Source: Pseudomonas gingeri (GTDB taxonomy: Bacteria; Pseudomonadota; Gammaproteobacteria; Pseudomonadales; Pseudomonadaceae). From it: DNA of 34,022 bases. A program made the translations under genes and the position numbers. The DNA lies in NCBI RefSeq assembly GCF_013385425.1, contig NZ_JACAQA010000033.1:1-34022 (forward strand). Direction: 5' to 3'. Under the pieces are notes generated by a model. The model did not search any database and was not told where the DNA came from. It saw only the letters and a program-made list of their open reading frames with translations. This document shows positions 1 through 7,470 of the stretch, in pieces. The first letter of the stretch is position 1. Each line of letters begins with the position of its first letter.

Positions 1-51
1 GCGTTTTCACACAGTCTGACTAGGCCCGGTTTTTCGTTTCAGACTGACGTC

Positions 52-438
52 TTACTCGGCAGATACAGCTTCGCCGGCAGTAGCACGATCAACCAACTCG
101 ACGTACGCCATAGGCGCGTTGTCGCCAGTGCGGAAACCGCACTTGAGGATGCGCAGGTAGCCACCCTCACGGGTAGCGTAACGCTTGCCCAGGTCGTTGA
201 AGAGCTTACCAACGATAGCTTTCGAACGAGTACGGTCGAAAGCCAAACGGCGGTTAGCCAGGCTATCTACTTTAGCCAGAGTGATCAGCGGCTCAGCAAC
301 GCGACGCAGTTCTTTGGCTTTTGGCAGAGTCGTTTTGATCAGCTCGTGCTCGAACAGCGACACCGCCATGTTTTGAAACATGGCCTTGCGGTGCGAGCTG
401 GTGCGGCTCAGGTGACGACCACTTTTACGATGACGCAT
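52..438 (-). CDS. rplQ: 50S ribosomal protein L17
   Basis: This gene encodes L17, a large-subunit protein that lies near the polypeptide exit tunnel. The 128-residue product begins MRHRKSGRHLSR, the family's basic start, and continues with the conserved SSHRKAMFQNM and ELIKTTLPKAKELR segments. Its length matches the bacterial family (about 127 residues in E. coli). It is the last gene of the alpha operon, 42 bases after rpoA. The 51 bases beyond its stop hold only a weak inverted repeat, so the operon terminator is probably outside the window. Family identity is clear from sequence; the ribosomal position is family knowledge. Confidence 0.98.
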   Translation of the reverse strand: MRHRKSGRHLSRTSSHRKAMFQNMAVSLFEHELIKTTLPKAKELRRVAEPLITLAKVDSLANRRLAFDRTRSKAIVGKLFNDLGKRYATREGGYLRILKCGFRTGDNAPMAYVELVDRATAGEAVSAE

Positions 439-480
439 GGTTCATTCCTTACCAAACACTACGTTCGGTGATTACGACGA

Positions 481-1482
481 TCAGGCAGTCGCCTTGTCGT
501 CCTTCTTAAGACTTGCAGGCGGCCAGTTGTCGAGGCGCATGCCGAGGGACAGACCGCGGGAGGCCAGAACGTCCTTGATTTCAGTCAAGGATTTCTTGCC
601 CAGGTTCGGAGTCTTCAACAGCTCTACTTCGGTACGCTGAATCAGGTCGCCGATGTAGTAGATGTTTTCCGCCTTAAGGCAGTTGGCCGAACGTACAGTC
701 AGTTCCAGATCGTCAACCGGGCGAAGCAGGATCGGATCGATCTCGTCTTCTTGCTCGATAACCACTGGCTCACTGTCACCTTTGAGGTCGACGAACGCAG
801 CCAACTGCTGTTGCAGGATGGTTGCAGCGCGGCGGATAGCCTCTTCAGGATCCAGGGTACCGTTGGTTTCCAGATCAATAACCAGTTTGTCCAGGTTGGT
901 ACGCTGCTCGACACGGGCGTTTTCCACCACGTAAGCGATACGGCGAACCGGGCTGAACGAAGAGTCGAGCTGCAAGCGACCGATGCTGCGGCTTTCGTCT
1001 TCATCGCTCTGACGCGAGTCTGCTGGTTCATAACCACGACCACGAGCTACGGTGAGCTTCATGTTCAAGGCGCCGTTAGACGCCAGGTTGGCGATTACGT
1101 GATCGGGATTAACGATCTCGACATCATGATCCAGCTGAATATCGGCAGCGGTAACCACCCCCGAACCCTTCTTCGACAAGGTCAGCGTAACTTCGTCACG
1201 GCCGTGCAGCTTGATAGCCAGACCTTTAAGGTTCAACAGGATTTCAATGACGTCTTCCTGTACACCTTCGATGGCGCTGTACTCGTGGAGCACACCGTCA
1301 ATCTCGGCCTCGACTACTGCACAGCCTGGCATTGAGGACAACAGGATGCGGCGCAGCGCGTTGCCCAGGGTGTGGCCAAAACCACGCTCGAGAGGCTCGA
1401 GGGTGATCTTAGCGCGGGTTGGACTGACAACCTGCACGTCAATGTGACGGGGTGTCAGGAACTCATTTACCGAAATCTGCAT
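481..1482 (-). CDS. rpoA: DNA-directed RNA polymerase subunit alpha
   Basis: This gene encodes the alpha subunit, whose dimer nucleates assembly of core RNA polymerase with beta and beta'. The 333-residue protein has the N-terminal dimerisation domain (about residues 1-230; the motif FGHTLGNALRRILLSS is visible near residue 35), an acidic linker, and a C-terminal domain (about 245-325). The C-terminal domain starts at LTVRSANCLKAE; R264 corresponds to E. coli R265, the key residue for UP-element and activator contact. It follows rpsD by 22 bases and precedes rplQ, the standard alpha operon arrangement, which couples polymerase and ribosome synthesis. Confidence 0.99.
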   Translation of the reverse strand: MQISVNEFLTPRHIDVQVVSPTRAKITLEPLERGFGHTLGNALRRILLSSMPGCAVVEAEIDGVLHEYSAIEGVQEDVIEILLNLKGLAIKLHGRDEVTLTLSKKGSGVVTAADIQLDHDVEIVNPDHVIANLASNGALNMKLTVARGRGYEPADSRQSDEDESRSIGRLQLDSSFSPVRRIAYVVENARVEQRTNLDKLVIDLETNGTLDPEEAIRRAATILQQQLAAFVDLKGDSEPVVIEQEDEIDPILLRPVDDLELTVRSANCLKAENIYYIGDLIQRTEVELLKTPNLGKKSLTEIKDVLASRGLSLGMRLDNWPPASLKKDDKATA

Positions 1483-1504
1483 GGATGCACCTATTTTCTA
1501 GCCC

Positions 1505-2125
1505 TTACTTGGAGTAGAGCTCGACAATCAGGCTTTCGTTGATGTCGGCGGAGAGGTCACTGCGAGCAGGCACGTTCTTGAAAACGCCCGACTTCTTCTC
1601 AGTGTCCACTTCTACCCATTCTACGCGGCCACGCTGGGCACACAGATCGAGAGCCTGGACAATGCGCAGTTGATTCTTAGCTTTCTCACGAATAGCTACC
1701 ACGTCACCAGCACGAACCTGGTAGGACGGGACGTTGACGGTTTTGCCGTTAACGCTGATCGACTTGTGCGATACCAGTTGACGGGATTCGGCACGAGTCG
1801 AGCCAAAACCCATACGGTATACAACGTTGTCCAGACGGCATTCGAGCAGTTGCAGCAGGTTTTCACCGGTTGCGCCTTTACGGCCGGCAGCTTCTTTGTA
1901 GTAGCCGCTGAACTGACGCTCAAGAACGCCATAAATACGACGGACCTTCTGCTTTTCACGCAGTTGGGTGCCGTAGTCGGACTGGCGACCGCGGCGTTGG
2001 CCGTGGATACCAGGTGCTGCTTCGATGTTGCACTTGGATTCGATAGCGCGCACGCCGCTCTTCAGGAAGAGATCGGTGCCTTCGCGACGAGCCAGTTTGC
2101 ATTTTGGACCAATGTAACGAGCCAT
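1505..2125 (-). CDS. rpsD: 30S ribosomal protein S4
   Basis: S4 is a primary 16S rRNA-binding protein that starts small-subunit assembly; in E. coli it also represses its own operon. The 206-residue product begins MARYIGPKCKLARREG. An S4 RNA-binding domain is readable from about residue 96 (CRLDNVVYRMGFG) to about 160, including SHKSISVNGKTV. Length equals the E. coli protein. The gene sits between rpsK and rpoA with gaps of 18 and 22 bases. Cysteines are present at positions 9 and 32 but no full zinc cluster is visible. Autogenous control by S4 here is inferred from E. coli and not shown by this sequence. Confidence 0.98.
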   Translation of the reverse strand: MARYIGPKCKLARREGTDLFLKSGVRAIESKCNIEAAPGIHGQRRGRQSDYGTQLREKQKVRRIYGVLERQFSGYYKEAAGRKGATGENLLQLLECRLDNVVYRMGFGSTRAESRQLVSHKSISVNGKTVNVPSYQVRAGDVVAIREKAKNQLRIVQALDLCAQRGRVEWVEVDTEKKSGVFKNVPARSDLSADINESLIVELYSK

Positions 2126-2143
2126 TCTTTACAATCTCCTGGA

Positions 2144-2533
2144 TTACACGCGGCGCTTCTTCGGCGGACGGCACCCGTTGTGCGGGATTGGCGTCACGTC
2201 GGTGATGCTGGCGATCTTATAGCCACAGCCGTTCAATGCACGGACAGCGGACTCACGACCTGGACCTGGACCTTTGACGTTAACGTCGAGGTTTTTCAGG
2301 CCGTATTCCAGCGCAGCTTGACCAGCACGTTCAGCAGCTACTTGAGCAGCGAACGGGGTGGACTTGCGGGAACCGCGGAAACCCGAACCACCGGAGGTAG
2401 CCCAAGAAAGAGCGTTACCTTGACGGTCGGTAATGGTCACGATGGTGTTGTTGAAAGACGCGTGGATGTGGGCGATGCCATCAACCACTGTCTTTTTAAT
2501 TTTCTTACGAGGACGAGCAGCAGGTTTTGCCAT
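2144..2533 (-). CDS. rpsK: 30S ribosomal protein S11
   Basis: S11 forms part of the small-subunit platform and contacts mRNA near the E site. The 129-residue protein has a basic N terminus (MAKPAARPRKKIKK), the conserved core NNTIVTITDRQGNALSW, the glycine-rich GGSGFRGSRKSTPFAAQ, and the terminal RPPKKRRV. The Asn-Gly pair at 119-120 is the position known in E. coli S11 to form isoaspartate. It lies 30 bases after rpsM and 18 before rpsD. No anomaly is seen. Confidence 0.98.
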   Translation of the reverse strand: MAKPAARPRKKIKKTVVDGIAHIHASFNNTIVTITDRQGNALSWATSGGSGFRGSRKSTPFAAQVAAERAGQAALEYGLKNLDVNVKGPGPGRESAVRALNGCGYKIASITDVTPIPHNGCRPPKKRRV

Positions 2534-2563
2534 GACTAGATTCCTGTCGATTCGCTGGTGCGA

Positions 2564-2920
2564 TTACTTGCGGATCGGCTTACGCGGACCTTTGCGAGTA
2601 CGCGCGTTGGTCTTGGTACGCTGACCGCGTACTGGCAGACCACGACGATGGCGCAGACCGCGGTAGCAGCCCAAGTCCATCAAGCGTTTGATTTTCATGT
2701 TGATTTCGCGACGCAGGTCACCTTCAGTGGTGAACTTCGCCACTTCGCCACGCAGCTGTTCAATCTGCTCGTCGCTCAGATCCTTGATCTTTGCGGCTGG
2801 GTTGACCCCAGTCACTGCACAAATTTTCTGTGCAGTAGTGCGACCAACACCATAGATGTAGGTCAGCGAGATAACAGTGTGCTTGTTATCTGGAATGTTA
2901 ACGCCTGCAATACGGGCCAT
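2564..2920 (-). CDS. rpsM: 30S ribosomal protein S13
   Basis: S13 sits in the head of the small subunit and bridges to the large subunit. The 118-residue protein begins MARIAGVNIPDNKH, carries the helix-two-turn-helix region through about residue 90, and ends in the long basic tail (RGLPVRGQRTKTNARTRKG) that reaches the P-site tRNA. It is the first gene of the alpha operon. A 129-base gap upstream holds a stem-loop and a good promoter, so transcription very probably restarts here. Confidence 0.98.
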   Translation of the reverse strand: MARIAGVNIPDNKHTVISLTYIYGVGRTTAQKICAVTGVNPAAKIKDLSDEQIEQLRGEVAKFTTEGDLRREINMKIKRLMDLGCYRGLRHRRGLPVRGQRTKTNARTRKGPRKPIRK

Positions 2921-2979
2921 TCAGTGGGACTCCAATTGACAGCTACCTACGCCCCGGAAGCCAAGAAATAGGGCGCGAG

Positions 2980-3008
2980 ATAATATCGCTGTAATAACAA
3001 ATAATCAA
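2980..3008 (-). promoter_or_regulatory. Promoter for rpsM (alpha operon)
   Basis: Read on the minus strand, a -35 box TTGATT (3003-3008) and a -10 box TATTAT (2980-2985) are separated by exactly 17 bases. The predicted start is near 2973, giving a leader of roughly 50 bases before rpsM. The -35 box directly touches the stem-loop at 3009-3032. The call comes from sequence match alone; no start has been mapped here. Confidence 0.7.
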
Positions 3009-3032
3009 CCCAGCAGCGCACTAGCTGCTGGG
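3009..3032 (-). terminator. Stem-loop after rpmJ, probable weak terminator
   Basis: A perfect 9-bp stem (CCCAGCAGC / GCTGCTGGG) closes a 6-base loop 17 bases after the rpmJ stop. The minus-strand RNA after the stem is U-rich but interrupted (UUGAUUAUUUGUUAUU), so termination may be partial. The same U-rich bases hold the rpsM promoter -35 box. Confidence 0.55.
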
Positions 3033-3049
3033 CTTTTAGCAGATCACAC

Positions 3050-3166
3050 TCAGCCTTGGCGCTGTTTGTGACGCGGTTCCGCGCTGCAAATTACTCGAAC
3101 CACACCTTCGCGGCGAATAATCTTGCAGTTACGGCACAGCTTTTTCACCGATGCACGAACTTTCAT
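3050..3166 (-). CDS. rpmJ: 50S ribosomal protein L36 (zinc-binding form)
   Basis: This 38-codon gene encodes L36, the smallest large-subunit protein, which binds 23S rRNA near the peptidyl transferase region. The translation starts [15 protein letters not shown] and ends EPRHKQRQG. Cys11, Cys14, Cys27 and His33 form the C-C-C-H zinc ribbon of the zinc-binding (C+) paralogue. It follows secY by 24 bases, its usual position at the end of the spc operon. The ATG at 3164-3166 is preceded by a GGAG-type ribosome binding site. The gene is short and easily missed, but start, stop, length and zinc ligands all agree with the family. Confidence 0.97.
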
Positions 3167-3190
3167 CACCAACTCCTCGAACCTTATGGG

Positions 3191-4519
3191 TCAGCGCAGC
3201 ATGCCGCTGCCGTAACCCTTCAGGTTGGCTTTCTTCATCAGGGATTCGTACTGGTGCGAAACGAGGTGCGATTGTACTTGGGACATGAAGTCCATCACAA
3301 CCACGACCACGATCAGCAACGAGGTCCCGCCAAGGTAGAACGGAACGTTTGCCGCAACCACCAGGAACTGGGGAAGCAGGCACACGGCCGTCATATAAAG
3401 AGCACCGAACATGGTCAAACGGGTCAGAACGCCATCAATGTAGCGCGCCGACTGCTCGCCTGGACGGATACCCGGAATAAAGGCACCGGACTTCTTCAGG
3501 TTTTCCGCTACGTCTTTCGGATTGAACATCAACGCCGTATAGAAGAAGCAGAAGAAAATAATCCCTGCACTAAACAGCAGAATATTCAACGGCTGACCAG
3601 GAGCGATCGACTGCGAGATGTCCTGCAACCAGCCCATACCTTCAGACTGACCGAACCAGGCACCCAGCGAAGCCGGGAACAGCAAGATGCTGCTCGCGAA
3701 GATAGCAGGAATAACACCGGCCATATTCACCTTCAGCGGCAGGTGGCTGGTCTGCGCAGCAAAGACCTTGCGGCCCTGCTGACGCTTGGCGTAGTGAACA
3801 GCAATACGACGCTGGCCACGCTCAATGAACACCACGAAACCGATGATCGCTACTGCCAGCAAACCGATGGCAACCAAAGCGAAGATGTTGATATCGCCCT
3901 GACGTGCAGACTCGAAAGACTGCCCGATTGCTCTCGGAAGACCGGCGACGATACCCGAAAAAATCAACATCGAGATACCGTTACCAACACCGCGCTCGGT
4001 AATCTGCTCGCCCAACCACATCATGAACATCGCGCCGGCCACAAAAGTGGACACCGCAACGAAATGGAAGCTGAAGCCAGCACTAAACGAGACGCCCTGG
4101 TTAGCCAGGCCAATGGACATGCCAATGGCTTGAACCAATGCCAGGACGACGGTGCCATAGCGGGTGTATTGGCTGATCTTACGACGACCAGCCTCACCTT
4201 CCTTCTTCAACTGCTCCAGCTGCGGGCTGACGGCGCTCATCAACTGCATGATGATCGATGCCGAAATGTACGGCATGATCCCCAGTGCAAAGATGCTCAT
4301 CCGCTCCAGCGCGCCGCCGGAAAACATGTTGAACAAGCTAAGAATGGTCCCCTCATTCTGTCGAAACAGGTCCGCCAGCCGGTCCGGGTTGATACCAGGA
4401 ACTGGGATGTGCGCGCCTATCCGGTAGACGATAATCGCCAGGAATAGAAAACGCAGTCGAGCCCAGAGCTCGGATAACCCGCCTTTGCTGAGCGCTGAGA
4501 GAGCACCTTGCTTAGCCAT
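3191..4519 (-). CDS. secY: Protein translocase subunit SecY
   Basis: SecY is the pore-forming subunit of the inner-membrane Sec translocon, working with SecE (encoded at 29936-30304) and SecG. The 442-residue protein has about ten hydrophobic membrane spans; the first follows the cytoplasmic N terminus at RLRFLFLAIIVYRIGAHIPV. Conserved stretches include GIMPYISASIIMQL and the cytoplasmic GERITERG-like WLGEQITERGVGNGIS. Length is close to E. coli SecY (443). The start codon directly follows the rplO stop (TAAATG), suggesting translational coupling. It is followed by rpmJ. Confidence 0.99.
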   Translation of the reverse strand: MAKQGALSALSKGGLSELWARLRFLFLAIIVYRIGAHIPVPGINPDRLADLFRQNEGTILSLFNMFSGGALERMSIFALGIMPYISASIIMQLMSAVSPQLEQLKKEGEAGRRKISQYTRYGTVVLALVQAIGMSIGLANQGVSFSAGFSFHFVAVSTFVAGAMFMMWLGEQITERGVGNGISMLIFSGIVAGLPRAIGQSFESARQGDINIFALVAIGLLAVAIIGFVVFIERGQRRIAVHYAKRQQGRKVFAAQTSHLPLKVNMAGVIPAIFASSILLFPASLGAWFGQSEGMGWLQDISQSIAPGQPLNILLFSAGIIFFCFFYTALMFNPKDVAENLKKSGAFIPGIRPGEQSARYIDGVLTRLTMFGALYMTAVCLLPQFLVVAANVPFYLGGTSLLIVVVVVMDFMSQVQSHLVSHQYESLMKKANLKGYGSGMLR

Positions 4520-4954
4520 TTATTCCTCGAACTTGCCGCCAGCTGCTTCGATAGCCGCACGCGCACCTTTGGTGGCGGCGATGCCCTTGATAGTTACTGC
4601 GCGAGTCACTTCGCCCGACAGCATGATTTTCACACGCTGTACGTTCTGGTTGATCACGTTGGCATCTTTCAGGGACTGCACGGTGACGATGTCGCCGTCC
4701 ACTTTGGCCAGCTCGGACAGACGCACTTCTGCGCGGTCCATGGCTTTCAGGGAAACGAAACCGAACTTCGGCAGGCGACGATGCAGCGGCTGTTGGCCGC
4801 CTTCAAAGCCTGGAGCAATGGTGCCACCGGAGCGGGAGGTCTGACCTTTGTGGCCACGGCCACCGGTCTTACCCAAACCGCTACCGATACCACGGCCCGG
4901 ACGATGCTTTTCGCGACGGGAACCCGGCGCTGGACTCAGATCATTGAGTTTCAT
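4520..4954 (-). CDS. rplO: 50S ribosomal protein L15
   Basis: L15 is a 23S rRNA-binding protein with a long N-terminal extension that threads into the large subunit. The 144-residue product has MKLNDLSPAPGSRREK, then the glycine-rich region GRGIGSGLGKTGGRGHKGQ, and the globular C-terminal part ending AAIEAAGGKFEE. The length equals the E. coli protein. It starts 3 bases after rpmD ends, and its stop abuts the secY start. Confidence 0.98.
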   Translation of the reverse strand: MKLNDLSPAPGSRREKHRPGRGIGSGLGKTGGRGHKGQTSRSGGTIAPGFEGGQQPLHRRLPKFGFVSLKAMDRAEVRLSELAKVDGDIVTVQSLKDANVINQNVQRVKIMLSGEVTRAVTIKGIAATKGARAAIEAAGGKFEE

Positions 4955-4957
4955 CGA

Positions 4958-5134
4958 TTAACCCTCTACACGCAGCATGTAGTAAGCCTTGTTGATCATC
5001 CCGCGATTCTCGGGAGTATCCAGGACTTCTACAGTGTGACCGATGCGACGCAGACCCAGACCCTTAACGCACAGTCTGTGGTTAGGGATGCGGCCGGTCA
5101 TGCTTTTGATCAGCGTTACTTTTACAGTTGCCAT
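4958..5134 (-). CDS. rpmD: 50S ribosomal protein L30
   Basis: L30 is a small 23S rRNA-binding protein. The product is 58 residues, starting MATVKVTLIKSMTGRIPNH with the family motif GLGLRRIGHTVEVLDTPENRGM. I chose the ATG at 5132-5134; the ATG two codons upstream (5138-5140) would overlap the rpsE stop and add two residues not usual for the family. The gene lies 2 bases after rpsE and 3 before rplO. Confidence 0.96.
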   Translation of the reverse strand: MATVKVTLIKSMTGRIPNHRLCVKGLGLRRIGHTVEVLDTPENRGMINKAYYMLRVEG

Positions 5135-5136
5135 GA

Positions 5137-5637
5137 TCAACGGATCTCCGCTGCAGTTTTGCCGCGCTTGGCAGCAATGGACTCAGGGGACTGCATCGCT
5201 TTCAAACCTTTGAAAGTGGCGTGAACCACGTTTACCGGGTTAGTCGAGCCGTAGCACTTGGCCAGAACGTTCTGCACACCAGCGACTTCGAGGACAGCAC
5301 GCATAGCGCCGCCAGCGATGATACCGGTACCTTCAGAAGCAGGCTGCATGTAAACCTTCGAAGCGCCGTGGGCGGACTTCATGGCGTACTGCAGGGTGGT
5401 GCCGTTCAGATCAACCTGGATCATGTTGCGGCGAGCAGCTTCCATAGCCTTCTGGATCGCGGCAGGCACTTCACGTGACTTGCCACGGCCGAAGCCTACA
5501 CGGCCCTTGCCATCACCTACCACGGTCAACGCGGTGAAGGTGAAGATACGGCCGCCTTTAACGGTTTTGGCTACGCGGTTAACTTGAACCAGCTTCTCGA
5601 TGTAGCCTTCGTCGCGCTTTTGGTCGTTATTTGACAT
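5137..5637 (-). CDS. rpsE: 30S ribosomal protein S5
   Basis: S5 acts in decoding fidelity and lines the mRNA entry side of the small subunit. The 166-residue protein has the S5 double-stranded-RNA-binding-like N-terminal domain (VNRVAKTVKGGRIFTFTALT, then GDGKGRVGFGRGKSREVP) and the C-terminal S5 domain with GTGIIAGGAMRAVLE. Length fits the E. coli protein (167). No change is evident in the loop linked to spectinomycin resistance in other species, though I did not align residue by residue. It is packed tightly between rplR and rpmD. Confidence 0.98.
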   Translation of the reverse strand: MSNNDQKRDEGYIEKLVQVNRVAKTVKGGRIFTFTALTVVGDGKGRVGFGRGKSREVPAAIQKAMEAARRNMIQVDLNGTTLQYAMKSAHGASKVYMQPASEGTGIIAGGAMRAVLEVAGVQNVLAKCYGSTNPVNVVHATFKGLKAMQSPESIAAKRGKTAAEIR

Positions 5638-5640
5638 AAC

Positions 5641-5991
5641 TTAGAACTCCAGCCCAGCTTCACGAGCAGCATCAGCCAGCGCCTTGACGCGGCCGTGGTA
5701 CTTGAAGCCAGAGCGGTCGAAAGCCACCTGCGAGACGCCAGCGGCTTTAGCACGCGTAGCGACCAGCTGGCCAACCTTAGTGGCCGCGTCGATGTTGCCA
5801 GTGGCACCATCACGCAGTTCTTTGTCCAAAGTCGAGGCACTTGCCAGGACTTTGTTGCCGTCGGCCGAAATGACCTGGGCGTAGATGTGCTGCGAAGAGC
5901 GGAACACGCAGAGACGCACGACTTCGAGTTCGTGCATTTTCAGGCGTGCTTTGCGAGCGCGACGCAGTCGAGTAACTTTTTTGTCGGTCAT
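5641..5991 (-). CDS. rplR: 50S ribosomal protein L18
   Basis: L18 carries 5S rRNA into the central protuberance together with L5. The 116-residue protein begins MTDKKVTRLRRARKAR, a basic arm, followed by the conserved LCVFRSSQHIYAQVIS and a C terminus GFKYHGRVKALADAAREAG. Length is standard for the family (117 in E. coli). It follows rplF by 10 bases and precedes rpsE by 3. No anomaly seen. Confidence 0.98.
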   Translation of the reverse strand: MTDKKVTRLRRARKARLKMHELEVVRLCVFRSSQHIYAQVISADGNKVLASASTLDKELRDGATGNIDAATKVGQLVATRAKAAGVSQVAFDRSGFKYHGRVKALADAAREAGLEF

Positions 5992-6001
5992 TTGCTATGC
6001 C

Positions 6002-6535
6002 CTACTTCTTCTTGGCTTCTTTACGACGGACGACTTCGTCCGCGTAGCGCACACCTTTGCCTTTGTACGGCTCTGGTGGACGGAAGTCGCGGATCTCAGC
6101 GGCCACCTGACCTACCAGCTGCTTATCGATGCCCTTGATCAGGATATCGGTTTGGCTAGGGGTCTCAGCGGTGATGCCTTCCGGCAGTTCGTAATCCACT
6201 GGGTGCGAGAAGCCAAGGGCCAGGTTCAAAACCGTGCCTTTTGCTTGCGCTTTGTAACCAACACCGACCAGCTGGAGCTTACGCTCGAAGCCTTGGCTTA
6301 CGCCTTGGACCATGTTGTTTACCAACGCACGCGTGGTACCGGCCATTGCGCGAGTTTGTTGATCGCCATTGCGAGCAGCGAAACGCAGCTCACCAGCTTC
6401 TTCAACGATCTCAACGGACGAATGGATGTTCAGTTCAAGAGTACCCTTGGCACCCTTCACCGAAAGCTGTTGGCCTGCGAATTTGACTTCGACACCGGCT
6501 GGCAGCTTAACGGGGTTCTTAGCGACGCGAGACAT
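6002..6535 (-). CDS. rplF: 50S ribosomal protein L6
   Basis: L6 binds 23S rRNA near the factor-binding site and the sarcin-ricin loop. The 177-residue protein begins MSRVAKNPVKLPAGVEV, shows the two duplicated L6 domains, and has the C-terminal signature PEPYKGKGVRYADEVVRRK. Length equals the E. coli protein. It lies 12 bases after rpsH and 10 before rplR. Confidence 0.98.
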   Translation of the reverse strand: MSRVAKNPVKLPAGVEVKFAGQQLSVKGAKGTLELNIHSSVEIVEEAGELRFAARNGDQQTRAMAGTTRALVNNMVQGVSQGFERKLQLVGVGYKAQAKGTVLNLALGFSHPVDYELPEGITAETPSQTDILIKGIDKQLVGQVAAEIRDFRPPEPYKGKGVRYADEVVRRKEAKKK

Positions 6536-6547
6536 GCTTATCCCCCC

Positions 6548-6940
6548 TTAGAACACAGTGCAAAGAACTTCGCCGCCGACACCGGCAGCGCGCGCAGCAC
6601 GATCCGTCATCACACCTTTGTTGGTGGAGACGATAGACACGCCGAGACCGCCACGAACTTTCGGCAGATCCTCAACGGACTTGTACTGACGCAGGCCTGG
6701 ACGGCTAACGCGCTTCACTTCCTCGATGACCGGACGGCCTTCGAAGTATTTCAGCTCGATGGATAGCAACGGCTTGGTTTCGCTGCTGATCTGATAACCC
6801 GCGATGTAACCTTCGTCCTTCAGGACTTTTGCTACAGCCACCTTCAACGTGGAAGACGGCATGCTTACGACGGACTTTTCAGCCATCTGGGCATTACGGA
6901 TTCGAGTTAGCATGTCCGCTAACGGGTCCTGCATACTCAT
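6548..6940 (-). CDS. rpsH: 30S ribosomal protein S8
   Basis: S8 is an early 16S rRNA-binding protein; in E. coli it is also the translational repressor of the spc operon. The 130-residue protein begins MSMQDPLADMLTRIRNAQ and ends with the S8 signature GGLGVSIVSTNKGVMTDRAARAAGVGGE. The ATG at 6938-6940 is the first of two in-frame ATGs and gives the usual family length. The gene is separated from rpsN by 211 bases containing two stem-loops and a promoter, unlike the tight packing elsewhere in the block, so it probably heads its own transcription unit. Confidence 0.98.
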   Translation of the reverse strand: MSMQDPLADMLTRIRNAQMAEKSVVSMPSSTLKVAVAKVLKDEGYIAGYQISSETKPLLSIELKYFEGRPVIEEVKRVSRPGLRQYKSVEDLPKVRGGLGVSIVSTNKGVMTDRAARAAGVGGEVLCTVF

Positions 6941-7038
6941 GGGCTAGACGCTCCTGATACAAAAAGAATTAGCCTTGCGGCTACAACTGTCGCCGAGTAT
7001 CTCCACACGTAAAAAGTGCAGGCTCAGGCGAGCCGGTC

Positions 7039-7067
7039 ATTCTAGACACACCCCAGAAATGAATCAA
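7039..7067 (-). promoter_or_regulatory. Internal spc promoter ahead of rpsH
   Basis: On the minus strand, TTGATT (7062-7067) and TAGAAT (7039-7044) are spaced by 17 bases. The predicted start near 7032 gives a leader of about 90 bases before rpsH. The -35 box lies inside the downstream arm of the perfect stem-loop at 7061-7088. No comparable promoter fits in the 23 bases before rplN, where the E. coli spc promoter sits. Sequence-based call, not mapped. Confidence 0.7.
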
Positions 7068-7088
7068 GCCCCAAAAGGGGCTTGATTC
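7061..7088 (-). terminator. Perfect 12-bp stem-loop between rpsN and rpsH
   Basis: The arms GAATCAAGCCCC and GGGGCTTGATTC are perfectly complementary around a 4-base loop (AAAA on the plus strand, UUUU in the minus-strand RNA). The RNA after the stem is AUUUCUGGGG, a poor U-tract, so termination would be inefficient or Rho-assisted. The stem overlaps the rpsH promoter -35 box, so DNA extrusion or passing polymerase could affect that promoter; this last point is inference. Confidence 0.5.
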
Positions 7089-7094
7089 AAACTC

Positions 7095-7139
7095 AAGGTC
7101 ACCGGTGGTCGGTTCTTGCGAGACCGACCACCGTGACTT
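7095..7139 (-). other. Imperfect long stem-loop just after rpsN
   Basis: Twelve bases after the rpsN stop, the sequence AAGTCAC-GGTGGTCGGT pairs with ACCGACCACC-GGTGACCTT, about 17 bp with two single-base bulges. No U-run follows, so it is not a classical intrinsic terminator. It could stabilise the upstream mRNA 3' end or be a protein-binding site; no function is assigned. Confidence 0.45.
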
Positions 7140-7151
7140 GGGCGGTGTGGC

Positions 7152-7457
7152 TTACCAGCTGGCTTTAACCAGACCTGGTACGTCACCACGCATGGCCGCT
7201 TCACGCAGCTTGTTACGGCCGAGGCCGAACTTGCGGTAAACGCCGTGCGGACGACCCGTGATGCGGCAGCGGTTACGCATGCGCGAGGCGCTTGCGTCAC
7301 GTGGCTGCTTCTGCAGGGCTACCGAAGCTTCCCAACGTGCTTCTGGACTTGCGTTCAGATCGACGATGATAGCTTTCAGTGCTGCACGCTTGGTGGCGTA
7401 CTTGGCAACGGTGAGCTGACGCTTCAGCTCACGGTTTTTCATGCTCTTCTTGGCCAT
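7152..7457 (-). CDS. rpsN: 30S ribosomal protein S14 (zinc-free form)
   Basis: S14 is a late-assembling protein of the small-subunit head. The chosen start (ATG at 7455-7457, MAKKSMKNRELKRQL) gives 101 residues, the length of the E. coli protein; longer readings run into rplE. The C-terminal signature NRCRITGRPHGVYRKFGL is present with a single cysteine, so this is the long zinc-independent form. It follows rplE by 13 bases. The next gene, rpsH, is 211 bases away across a promoter and stem-loops. Confidence 0.97.
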   Translation of the reverse strand: MAKKSMKNRELKRQLTVAKYATKRAALKAIIVDLNASPEARWEASVALQKQPRDASASRMRNRCRITGRPHGVYRKFGLGRNKLREAAMRGDVPGLVKASW

Positions 7458-7470
7458 TTTCCTACTCCAA

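Noticed and set aside
13..46. Inverted repeat AGTCTGA/TCAGACT after rplQ as the alpha operon terminator
   Set aside because: Only 7 bp with a 20-base loop and no U-run on the minus strand; the real terminator is probably beyond the window edge.
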